Positions 1 through 6,511 of a DNA stretch of 6,511 nt are shown here, in pieces (position 1 is the stretch's first letter; each line of letters opens with the position of its first letter). The stretch is from Planctomycetia bacterium. GTDB taxonomy: Bacteria > Planctomycetota > Planctomycetia > Pirellulales > UBA1268. A program made the position numbers and the translations under genes. The stretch lies in assembly GCA_010027105.1 (NCBI GenBank), contig RGVT01000157.1:1-6511 (forward strand). The letters are read 5' to 3'. A model generated the notes under the pieces. That model was not told the origin of the DNA and searched no databases. It worked only from the letters and a program-made list of their open reading frames with translations.

Positions 1-1700
1 ATCTTGATCCGGCGGATCATCCGGTCGCGGAACTCGGCGTCGTCGATCATGCGCACGCAGAGGTCGAGGAAGTCGGCCTCGTTGGTCGCGATGAGTTCGT
101 CGAGCCCCACCTTCCGCAGGAGATACGCCGTCGAGAGGTTGTAGAAGCGGTTGCCTGCGAGCGTCACGATCGGCTTGCGCAGCGTGATCAGGTCGACCGC
201 CGTGTTGTAGCCGCCGAAGGGATGGGCATCGATTGCGAAGTGGGCCATCTCGAGGGCCGGCATGTAGTGCTCGAAGCCGAGGTCGGGCATCACCTTCGCC
301 CGCTCGGTGCCCAGAATCCCCTCGATCGCCCGCTTGAGCGGGATGTAGCCGTTGCCGAGGATCGCCCCGCCCGGGAAGAAGCGAAACTCCACCGGCGACT
401 TCGCCCGCTCGGCGATCCGCTTCAGCCGATGGAGGTGGTCGCTGTTGATCTTCTGGCCGCTCCAGGTGCAGTCGACGATCACCGGCGACGCGGGCAGCTT
501 CGGATACGTGAGTTGATACTCGAGCGGCACCGGGGCCTGGGCACAGCCCGGCATCAGCACGAGCCGCTCCGAATAGTGCTCCCGCGCCCGGTCGGCGGCC
601 TCCGTCTCCTGCCCGCCGATCCAATAGTCGATCTTCGAGCCGAACGTGCTCACCGGGTGGCCGTAGTTCGTCACCTGGATCGGGGCGATCCGCATGTTGG
701 CCAGGATGATGCTCTCGATGCTCATCCCGATGTCGGGATAGTAGGCCATCGCGAAGTCGTTGGGGTCGATGGCGGAGAGGTCGTCGGCGTTCTTCGAGGC
801 GTCGTAACGGCGCACCTCCTTGAAGAGGCTCGTGTCGAGGTCGCCGCGATCGTGACCGAGGTGCACGAGCACGAGTTCGTGGTCCTTGGCGAGCGCCTCG
901 ATGAACGGCTGCTGCGAGCGGTAGACGCTCTGCCGGCGAAACCACATGCTCGTGAGGATGCCGATTGTCCGGCTTTTCGGCGTGTTCTTCACGACCCGTT
1001 GGCACAGCGGCGTCGACTGGAAGAGGCGGTTGATCCGCTGCTTCACGAGGTAGTCGCGCTCGTGGTCGATGTAGGTAGCGCCGAAGTAGGCGTGGTGCGT
1101 GAAGGAGTTGATGCCGATCAGCCGGTCGTCTTCATACGCCACGTGCTCGCGGAGATTCTCGAGCGTGGTCGTGTCGGCGCAGCCGTTGCGGTAGCCCTCG
1201 AGGAAGCAGAAATACCACTGCGTGGCGAGGGCCGGACTCGTGGCGAAGAGCAGCCGGCGGTCGATCTTCACGCGGTTCCGCGGGTTGTAGAGGGCGAGCA
1301 GTTTCGTGAAGTTGCGCTGCTGGCCGAGCAGGATCCGCACGTAGGGATCGGTCGAGCCGAACTCGCTCATGGCAACCGCGTTGGCGATCACGCCGTTCAA
1401 GTCGATGAACCGCGACGCGTAGGCGTCGGAGAGGACGAAATCCTCCTGGCTGAAGAAATAGAGCAGCTGCTTGACGAAGCCGTTGAGGGCGTGCGTGGTG
1501 GGCACGTCCATGGCGTAGTAGGTGACGGCCCGGAGGTGGTCGAGCACCTCGAGGAACTGCCGGCTCATGGCGTCGAAGTCGTGGTCGCGATAGGCCGCAT
1601 GCAGCCGATCAAATGCGAAGCCGAGCAGGGGATTTGGCTGAGGAGGCTCGGGCTGGCCCGGCGGCTGCGGCGGGGCCTTCTCGGCGGTGGCGGAGGCCAT
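1..1700 (-). CDS. GT41 glycosyltransferase, HMW1C/OGT-like without TPR repeats (3' end outside window)
   Basis: The frame is open from ATG at 1700 to the left edge, giving 566 residues with no stop. It is probably a cytoplasmic enzyme that transfers a sugar from a nucleotide sugar to protein, as SPINDLY/OGT (O-GlcNAc on Ser/Thr) and HMW1C (hexose on Asn) do. After a Pro-rich start (9-24), residues 25-240 look mostly helical and carry no TPR repeats, as in HMW1C. The catalytic part starts near 244 (RTIGILTS) and contains YYPDIGM (320-326), LANMRIAPIQVTNYGHPV (333-350), KIDYWIGG (356-363) and HYSERLVLMPG (375-385). The motif QKIN (416-419) places K417 where OGT and HMW1C have the lysine that contacts the UDP phosphates. 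DAHPFGGYNTAVD (491-503) and VGLDELIA (531-538) match the last conserved block of GT41. The start has only a weak Shine-Dalgarno (AGAAAG, 6 bases upstream); a GTG a little upstream in frame is an alternative. Acceptor and sugar cannot be told from sequence. The family call is strong; N- versus O-linkage is open. Confidence 0.85.
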   Translation of the reverse strand, partial: MASATAEKAPPQPPGQPEPPQPNPLLGFAFDRLHAAYRDHDFDAMSRQFLEVLDHLRAVTYYAMDVPTTHALNGFVKQLLYFFSQEDFVLSDAYASRFIDLNGVIANAVAMSEFGSTDPYVRILLGQQRNFTKLLALYNPRNRVKIDRRLLFATSPALATQWYFCFLEGYRNGCADTTTLENLREHVAYEDDRLIGINSFTHHAYFGATYIDHERDYLVKQRINRLFQSTPLCQRVVKNTPKSRTIGILTSMWFRRQSVYRSQQPFIEALAKDHELVLVHLGHDRGDLDTSLFKEVRRYDASKNADDLSAIDPNDFAMAYYPDIGMSIESIILANMRIAPIQVTNYGHPVSTFGSKIDYWIGGQETEAADRAREHYSERLVLMPGCAQAPVPLEYQLTYPKLPASPVIVDCTWSGQKINSDHLHRLKRIAERAKSPVEFRFFPGGAILGNGYIPLKRAIEGILGTERAKVMPDLGFEHYMPALEMAHFAIDAHPFGGYNTAVDLITLRKPIVTLAGNRFYNLSTAYLLRKVGLDELIATNEADFLDLCVRMIDDAEFRDRMIRRIK

Positions 1701-1762
1701 CGGTCGCTTTCTGCGAATGTTTGGCGGCCGGCGGCGCACGCCCGCGCCCGCCGTTAGAGGGG

Positions 1763-1778
1763 AGTATACTTCGGCCGA
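1763..1778 (-). promoter_or_regulatory. Two abutting 8-bp palindromes; possible promoter or operator of the glycosyltransferase gene
   Basis: AGTATACT (1763-1770) and TCGGCCGA (1771-1778) are each perfect palindromes and touch each other. On the minus strand the first contains TATACT (1768-1763), a plausible -10 element about 60 bases before the ATG at 1700. No good TTGACA-like -35 was found at 16-18 bp spacing. This is the only AT-containing patch in an otherwise very GC-rich gap of 138 nt. A promoter role is inferred only. Confidence 0.25.
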
Positions 1779-1838
1779 CAGGCTACCAACAGCGAGCGAG
1801 ACCAGCGAACGCGGCGTCAACGCGGTCTGCCGGGCCGA

Positions 1839-3281
1839 TCACCAGCGGCCTTCGAGGCCCAGCGACACGCCCTGCAGCACGAGCAGCCCGGTGAGGTCGA
1901 CCGTGCCCGAGGGCGGGTCGACCTGGTTCAGCACCTGGTGGCTGAGCTGATTCGTCGGCTGCGCGATGCTGTCGAGCCAGAGGCCAAAATACCCGCAGCG
2001 GAAGTCCCAGCAACGCGAGAGCGGCACGACGGCCGTGAGCCCCACCTCCCCCACGAACGATGCGCTTCCGCGCGACCCGAGCGCGATCTGCCGCGAATAC
2101 GCGAACGGCGAGGAGTCGGTGTAGTCGAACGCCGAGGAGACCGTGGAGGCGTTGTAGTAAGCTCCCGCCTTCACCAGGCCGTCGACCCGAAACCCGGCTT
2201 GGGTGGTGAGCAGGGCGCCGTCGAGGCCGATCTGGCCGCCGTAGAGGTTATTGGTGCAGGAGGAGAGATAGTTGTCCTGACCGGTGACCGTCGGGTCTGG
2301 CGCCGGCGGGGTGTTCGAGAACGTGCTCGCCATCTGCAGGCGCTCGTACCACTGCAGCCAGCGGAAGCCGAACAGGAACTGCATCGGCAGGGCGCCGACG
2401 GCGGTGCGGCGGTTGAACTCCGCCGACTGCAGGCTGCCGGTGAGCGTGGCCGTGGCCGAACTCAGCGAGGTGTCGGTGGTGGGATCACCCGTGGGGCCGA
2501 AGACGTTTCCGAAGATCCCAGGCGGCGACGTGGCGTAGCCGTTGACCGCGTAGGGGAGCGACCGCTGGGAGTAGAAATTCCCGGCGTAGAGGTAGGTGGC
2601 CTCCACCGCCTCGCCGCAGCCGTCGCCGCGGAAGAGCGACACCCGCGGTGCCACCAGCGGATCGCTGATCAATTGATTGGCGTTGAGCGCGGTGGGGCCG
2701 AGCGCGGCGGTCGTGGGATCGATCGTCTGTGAGAAGATCGGCCGGTCGCGCGGCGCGTTGCGCCACAGGATGATCGCATCGACGCGGCCTGTCCAGCACC
2801 GGTCGTTGCAGGCGCGGCGGTCGGCGAGCCGCTGCAGGAGCCCCGAGCGGCCGCCCGCGTGTTGGTCGGCGAACGGGGCGCAGTGCGGGCAGGGGGATCC
2901 CGCGCCGAGTGAACAGCAGTCGGTGACGAGCGCCTCGGAGAGCAGTTCGTGCTCGTCGAGCCCTGTCACCTCCGGGGCCGGGGAAGGCTGCGGGAGCACT
3001 GCGTTTTCCTGATCGTGCGCCTCGGGCACGACCGGGAGCGCGGGTTCGTCGGAGGCGATGACGGAGCGGAGCACCGTCGGCGACGACGCCGAGGCTTCCC
3101 GCTCGCGGACGCTGACGGGCCTGCGCTGGCGCTGCGCAGCCTGGGCAGGCTGCGCCCATTCGGCAGCCGGGGCGGGAGGGGACGCGAGCGTGCCGCAGGC
3201 GACGACCGCGCCGGCCGCGATGCGGCGGGCCACGCTCCAGCCACGCCCGTTACAGCCCGTATTCCGAGTAAAAGCGTTCAT
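1839..3281 (-). CDS. Secreted outer-membrane beta-barrel protein, BBP7-like (planctomycete type)
   Basis: This is a predicted outer-membrane beta-barrel protein of 480 residues with no assignable substrate. The N-terminus has twin arginines at 19-20, a hydrophobic stretch at about 21-33 and an AxA-like cleavage site near residue 40 (PAPAA before EW), consistent with a Sec signal peptide. Residues 41-115 are Pro/Ala/Glu-rich and low in complexity. Residues 121-162 hold a cysteine cluster (CC at 122-123, CPHC at 131-134, C158, C162). From about 163 (WTGRVDAIILWR) the pattern resembles the first strand of planctomycete putative porins of the BBP7 family (PF07585). Later strands fit too: AEFNRR (287-292), FLFGFRWLQWYERL (302-315), NNLYGGQIGLDG (344-355) and VKAGAYYN (370-377). 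The protein ends in an aromatic residue (GLEGRW), as outer-membrane barrels often do. The ATG at 3281 is supported by GGAGGA ten bases upstream. The family call is from memory of motif patterns; another planctomycete barrel family is possible. Confidence 0.75.
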   Translation of the reverse strand: MNAFTRNTGCNGRGWSVARRIAAGAVVACGTLASPPAPAAEWAQPAQAAQRQRRPVSVREREASASSPTVLRSVIASDEPALPVVPEAHDQENAVLPQPSPAPEVTGLDEHELLSEALVTDCCSLGAGSPCPHCAPFADQHAGGRSGLLQRLADRRACNDRCWTGRVDAIILWRNAPRDRPIFSQTIDPTTAALGPTALNANQLISDPLVAPRVSLFRGDGCGEAVEATYLYAGNFYSQRSLPYAVNGYATSPPGIFGNVFGPTGDPTTDTSLSSATATLTGSLQSAEFNRRTAVGALPMQFLFGFRWLQWYERLQMASTFSNTPPAPDPTVTGQDNYLSSCTNNLYGGQIGLDGALLTTQAGFRVDGLVKAGAYYNASTVSSAFDYTDSSPFAYSRQIALGSRGSASFVGEVGLTAVVPLSRCWDFRCGYFGLWLDSIAQPTNQLSHQVLNQVDPPSGTVDLTGLLVLQGVSLGLEGRW

Positions 3282-3291
3282 TTCGTGCAGG

Positions 3292-3297
3292 TCCTCC
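3292..3297 (-). promoter_or_regulatory. Shine-Dalgarno site of the beta-barrel gene
   Basis: GGAGGA on the minus strand lies ten bases before the ATG at 3281. It is the best ribosome binding site in the window and fixes the start of the barrel gene. It directly follows the left copy of the ACCGATCC repeat, with which it shares no bases. Confidence 0.7.
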
Positions 3298-3326
3298 GGA
3301 TCGGTCGAGTCGCACCTTGGATCGGT
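3298..3326 (-). repeat. Pair of 8-bp direct repeats ACCGATCC, 21 bp apart
   Basis: The minus-strand sequence ACCGATCC occurs at 3319-3326 and again at 3298-3305, so the repeat period is 21 bp, about two helical turns. The pair sits just upstream of the ribosome binding site of the barrel gene. Such spacing would place two protein contacts on the same face of the helix, so an operator is conceivable, but no regulator family is recognised and chance is possible at this GC content. Confidence 0.35.
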
Positions 3327-3327
3327 T

Positions 3328-3345
3328 GCCGGTCGTGCCGGTCGT
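3328..3345. repeat. Tandem 9-bp repeat GCCGGTCGT, two copies
   Basis: Plus-strand GCCGGTCGT is present at 3328-3336 and immediately again at 3337-3345, followed by a related GACCGTGGT. The tract lies in the gap between uvrA and the barrel gene. The second copy with its flank forms only a 4-bp stem (CGGT/ACCG) with no T run, so it is not a convincing terminator. Confidence 0.5.
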
Positions 3346-3398
3346 GACCGTGGTGCCTCGAAGTCCGGTCGCGGAGACTGGGGGAATCGGGGGATTTC

Positions 3399-6300
3399 TC
3401 AGGGGGTTTGGGATGGCGACGCGAGCCCTCGCAGCGCCTCGCCGGTGTGGCTGCGCAGCAAGTCGCCGGCGGGCGACTTCGTCCACCGGCGGGCGTGGAT
3501 CGCGATGTCCTCCGGCGGGCCCGCGCAGACGATCCGGCCGCCCCCCTCGCCCGCCTCCGGGCCCATGTCGATCACCCAGTCGGCCGCCTGGATCACCTCC
3601 AGGTTGTGCTCCACCACGAGCACCGTGTTGCCCGCGTCCACGAGCCGCTCGAGCACGTGCAAGAGCTTCTCGATGTCGGCGAAGTGGAGGCCCGTCGTCG
3701 GCTCGTCGAGGATGTAGAGCGTGTTGCCCGTGCCGGGCTTGGCGAGCTCGCGGGAGAGCTTCACGCGCTGGGCCTCGCCCCCGGAGAGCTGCGGGGCCGG
3801 CTGGCCGAGCGTCACGTAGCCGAGCCCCACGTCGACGAGCGTGGAGAGGATCCGGGCGATCTGCGGCACCGTCTCGAAGAACTGGTGGGCGTCGGCCACG
3901 CTCATCTCGAGCACGTCGGCGATGTTCCTGCCGTGCCACTTGGCGTGGAGGGTCTCGGAGGAGTAGCGGCGGCCCTTGCAGGCCTCGCACTCCACCCACA
4001 CGTCGGGCAGAAAGTGCATCTCCACCCGCCGCTGCCCGAGCCCCTCGCAGGCCTCGCAGCGGCCGCCGGCCACGTTGAACGAAAACGTGCGCGGCGTGAA
4101 ACCGCGGGTGCGGGCCTCGGGCACCTTCGAGAAGAGTTGGCGGATCGGGTCGAAGACGCCCGTGTAGGTGGCCGGCGTCGAGCCGGGCGTGGAGCCGATC
4201 GACTCCTGGTCGACGAGGATCACCTTGTCGATCTTGTCGAGCCCCTTCACGCTTGCGTGACGCCCCGGCTGCTCCCGCGCCGCGTGCAGCCGCCGGGCGA
4301 GCGCCCGCCAGAGCACCTCGAGCACGAGCGAGGTCTTGCCCGAGCCGCTCGGGCCCGTCACCGCCGCGAGCACGCCGAGCGGGAACCTCGCGTCGAGATT
4401 CTTGAGCGTGCGGTGCTGGATGCCCGCGATCTCGAGCCAGGCCTGCGGCTGGCGGCGGCCGTGCTCGAGTTTGCGGGCGAGGACGGCGTCGCAGGCCCGG
4501 CGTTGCTCGAGATACGGCCCCGTCACGCTGTGCTTCGTCGTGGCGAGCTTCGCGGGCGCGGCGTGGGCCACGATCGTGCCCCCCTCGCGGCCGCTGCCGG
4601 GGCCGAAGTCGAGGGCGTGGTCGGCCGCGTTCACGACGTCGCGGTCGTGCTCGACGACGACGAGCGTGTTGCCGAGGTCGCGGAGCTTGCCGAGCGCCCG
4701 GATGAGGCGGTGCGTGTCGCGCGGGTGCAGCCCGATCGTCGGCTCGTCGAGCACGTAGAGCACGCCCGTGAGGCCGCTGCCCACCTGGGCGGCGAGGCGG
4801 ATCCGCTGCAACTCGCCCCCCGAGAGGCTGCCCGCCGGCCGGGCCATGTCGAGGTAGTCGAGGCCGACGTCGACGAGAAAGTTCACCCGCGACACGAGCT
4901 CGCGCAAAAGATCGCCCGCGATCTTCTTGTCGGCGTCGGAGATCGTTACCGCCGCAAGTTCCTCCTGCAGCCGGCCGAGCGGCATCCGGCACCAGACGTC
5001 GAGCGAGCGGCCCCAGAGCGTGACGGCGCTCGCCTCCCCGGCGAGCCGGCTGCCGCCGCACTCGCTGCACGGCACCTCGCCCATCACGGCATCCACCCTC
5101 CCACGCAGGCCCGTCACGAGCCGGGCCGCCTCCTCGCAGGCGTTCTCCAAGCCCTTGAACTGGAACGCGAACCAGGGTCCGTCGCCGGGCACGCCCTTCG
5201 GCCGCGGCACCTCGATCCATTTTTCACCCGTGCCCTCGAAGAGCACCCGCTTCTGTATTCCCGAGAGGTCGGCGAGCGGGACGTGGGCGGGCAGGCCCGT
5301 GGCCGTAGAAAGCGCCTCGAGCATCGCCCGGCTCAGCGCGCCTGAGTCTTTCCGCACGAGGCTCGGCCAGAGGTCGAGCGCGCCTTCGGCGAGCGACTTC
5401 GAGCCGTCGCGCACGAGGGCCGCGTGGTCGACGCCCGTCCGTGTGCCGAGGCCATCGCACGCCGGGCACCAGCCGAGCGGGCTGTTGAACGAAAACTGCC
5501 GCGGCTCGAGCGGCTTGAACCCGCGCCCGCACTCGGGGCAGGCGAGCGCCCGGCTCAAGACCTCGACCGGCCAGTCGGGCTCCGCGAGCGGCTTGCCGTC
5601 GTGGCCGTCGACCGCCCGGGCCACGAGCATCGTGCCGCCGCCGGCGTCGAAGGCCGCCTCCACGCTCTGGGCGAGCCGGCTGCGGTCGGCGGGGTTCGCC
5701 GTGACGCGGTCGATCACGATCTCGATCCGGTTCTTCCGCTTGCGGTCGAGCGCGGGTTTTTCATCGAGGTGATGGGTCGTGCCATCGATCCGCACCCGCA
5801 CGTAGCCCGCCGCGCGGAGCGATGCAAAAAACGCCTCGGGCGTCTGGCCGACGCGGAGCTCGACGGGTGCCAGCAGCAGCAGCCGCGTACCCACGGGATG
5901 CGCGAGGAGCCGCTCGACCGTCTGATCGACGCTCTGCGCCCCCACCGGCGTGCTGCAATCAGGGCAGTGCATCACGCCGAGCCGGGCCGCGAGCACGCGG
6001 AAGTAGTCGTACATCTCCGTGAGCGTGCCCACGGTGGACCGCGGCGTGCTTCCGCTCGACTTTTGCTCGATCGCCACGGCCGGCGCGAGCCCCTCGATCC
6101 GCTCGAACACCGGCTTCGGCACCTGCCCCACGAACTGCCGCGCGTAGGGCGACAGGCTCTCGACGTAACGCCGCTGCCCCTCGGCGTAGAGCGTATCGAA
6201 GGCGAGCGACGTCTTGCCGCTCCCGCTCGGTCCGCAGCAGACCGTCATCGCGCCGCGCGGGATGTCGGCGTCGACCTGCTTCAAATTGTGCTGGGAGGCG

Positions 6301-6511
6301 CCGCGGACCATGATTGCCGGCGGCCCGGGGTCGCGCGAGGTTTTTTCGACCTGGCTCATGAGCGCGGCGGGATCGACGGCCTTCCGGCGCCGCACCGCTG
6401 ACTTTTCGAGCGGCTTCTTCGCGGCTGCGAGCACCGGCGCGAGAGCCCGCCCAGTGTGCGACGCCTTTGCTTTTGCAACCTCTTCCGGCGTGCCGGCGGC
6501 GATCACCCGCC
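3399..6511 (-). CDS. uvrA: UvrA excinuclease subunit, C-terminal part of a tandem-fused double UvrA (5' end outside window)
   Basis: This is the damage-recognition ATPase of nucleotide excision repair, a cytoplasmic DNA-binding protein that loads UvrB. Residues here are counted from the GTG at 6506. Residues 1-27 read as the end of one UvrA (AAGTPEEV, then SHTG..L.PVL). A linker of about 35 residues follows, and then a complete second UvrA unit to residue 1035. In that unit, cassette I has Walker A GPSGSGKT (92-99), signature LSGGELQR (561-568), Walker B LYVLDEPT (583-590) and H-loop EH (619-620). Cassette II has GPSGSGKT (718-725), LSGGEAQR (907-914), LYILDEPT (930-937) and EH (966-967). Zinc-type cysteine pairs are at 181/184, 323/326 with 347/350, 480/483, and 817/820 with 840/843. 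A single UvrA is usually about 940-970 residues. No stop separates the two units, so the true start lies to the right of the window. The GTG at 6506 falls inside a conserved UvrA tail motif and is not a start. All nucleotide-binding motifs look intact; several DNA- or UvrB-facing motifs differ from the consensus. The UvrA identity is certain, and the fusion is very likely. Confidence 0.96.
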   Translation of the reverse strand, partial: RVIAAGTPEEVAKAKASHTGRALAPVLAAAKKPLEKSAVRRRKAVDPAALMSQVEKTSRDPGPPAIMVRGASQHNLKQVDADIPRGAMTVCCGPSGSGKTSLAFDTLYAEGQRRYVESLSPYARQFVGQVPKPVFERIEGLAPAVAIEQKSSGSTPRSTVGTLTEMYDYFRVLAARLGVMHCPDCSTPVGAQSVDQTVERLLAHPVGTRLLLLAPVELRVGQTPEAFFASLRAAGYVRVRIDGTTHHLDEKPALDRKRKNRIEIVIDRVTANPADRSRLAQSVEAAFDAGGGTMLVARAVDGHDGKPLAEPDWPVEVLSRALACPECGRGFKPLEPRQFSFNSPLGWCPACDGLGTRTGVDHAALVRDGSKSLAEGALDLWPSLVRKDSGALSRAMLEALSTATGLPAHVPLADLSGIQKRVLFEGTGEKWIEVPRPKGVPGDGPWFAFQFKGLENACEEAARLVTGLRGRVDAVMGEVPCSECGGSRLAGEASAVTLWGRSLDVWCRMPLGRLQEELAAVTISDADKKIAGDLLRELVSRVNFLVDVGLDYLDMARPAGSLSGGELQRIRLAAQVGSGLTGVLYVLDEPTIGLHPRDTHRLIRALGKLRDLGNTLVVVEHDRDVVNAADHALDFGPGSGREGGTIVAHAAPAKLATTKHSVTGPYLEQRRACDAVLARKLEHGRRQPQAWLEIAGIQHRTLKNLDARFPLGVLAAVTGPSGSGKTSLVLEVLWRALARRLHAAREQPGRHASVKGLDKIDKVILVDQESIGSTPGSTPATYTGVFDPIRQLFSKVPEARTRGFTPRTFSFNVAGGRCEACEGLGQRRVEMHFLPDVWVECEACKGRRYSSETLHAKWHGRNIADVLEMSVADAHQFFETVPQIARILSTLVDVGLGYVTLGQPAPQLSGGEAQRVKLSRELAKPGTGNTLYILDEPTTGLHFADIEKLLHVLERLVDAGNTVLVVEHNLEVIQAADWVIDMGPEAGEGGGRIVCAGPPEDIAIHARRWTKSPAGDLLRSHTGEALRGLASPSQTP

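Noticed and set aside
1730..1752. GC hairpin (GGCGG-CGC stem with one bulged G) in the gap before the glycosyltransferase
   Set aside because: It has no following T run, and such stems are frequent by chance in sequence this GC-rich; it is not supportable as a terminator or riboswitch.
222..1757. Long plus-strand open frame opposite the glycosyltransferase
   Set aside because: Its product is a low-complexity, Arg/Val/Glu/His-rich chain with no known motif, while the minus strand encodes a clear GT41 protein. It arises from the GC-rich codon pattern.
2151..2159. Barrel protein as an N-glycosylation substrate of the neighbouring GT41 enzyme
   Set aside because: Only one N-X-S/T site was noticed in the barrel protein (N377-A-S). 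Adjacency alone does not support an enzyme-substrate pair.
3282..3398. Intrinsic terminator after uvrA
   Set aside because: Only short stems such as CGGT/ACCG with a 4-base loop were found and there is no T tract.
3250..5220. Long minus-strand open frame in another frame over uvrA and the barrel start
   Set aside because: It is an Arg/Ala/Gly/Pro-rich shadow of the real uvrA frame without recognisable domains.
3408..5345. Long plus-strand open frame opposite uvrA
   Set aside because: The translation is a repetitive Arg/Glu/Val/His-rich chain with no family resemblance; all UvrA motifs are on the minus strand.
6357..6359. ATG before SQVEK as the start of a separate second uvrA gene
   Set aside because: No stop codon lies between the upstream UvrA tail and this ATG, and no clear Shine-Dalgarno is evident. 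Internal initiation cannot be fully excluded.
6504..6506. GTG at 6506 as the start of uvrA
   Set aside because: It lies inside the conserved C-terminal motif of a preceding UvrA unit (R-V-I-AAGTPEEV), and the frame is open to the window edge.

Overview
The window is GC-rich and all three recognisable genes lie on the minus strand, so transcription runs from right to left. The gene content suggests a planctomycete or another PVC-group bacterium. There is a UvrA whose open reading frame continues from the tail of a preceding UvrA copy, a planctomycete-style outer-membrane beta-barrel protein with a W..DA..LWWR-like start to its barrel domain, and a TPR-free glycosyltransferase of the OGT/HMW1C family (GT41). 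The taxonomic assignment is an inference from these families, not a direct observation.

Layout in the direction of transcription: (1) 6511-3399, the C-terminal part of a tandem-fused UvrA. It begins inside the last residues of one complete UvrA unit and then encodes a second full UvrA unit with two ABC ATPase cassettes. (2) 3398-3282, a 117-nt gap with two short direct repeats and a good Shine-Dalgarno site, but no visible terminator or sigma70-like promoter. (3) 3281-1839, a secreted, cysteine-containing beta-barrel protein of 480 residues. (4) 1838-1701, a 138-nt gap with two abutting 8-bp palindromes that could form part of a promoter. (5) 1700 to beyond position 1, a GT41-like glycosyltransferase that is cut by the left edge of the window.

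The three genes do not form an obvious pathway: one is for DNA repair, one for the cell envelope and one for cytoplasmic protein or sugar glycosylation. Same-strand order with short gaps allows co-transcription but does not show it. The most interesting points are the doubled UvrA with altered motifs in its second unit, and the HMW1C-like transferase that seems to have lost a catalytic-region histidine. No RNA gene, mobile element, CRISPR array or defence system was seen.
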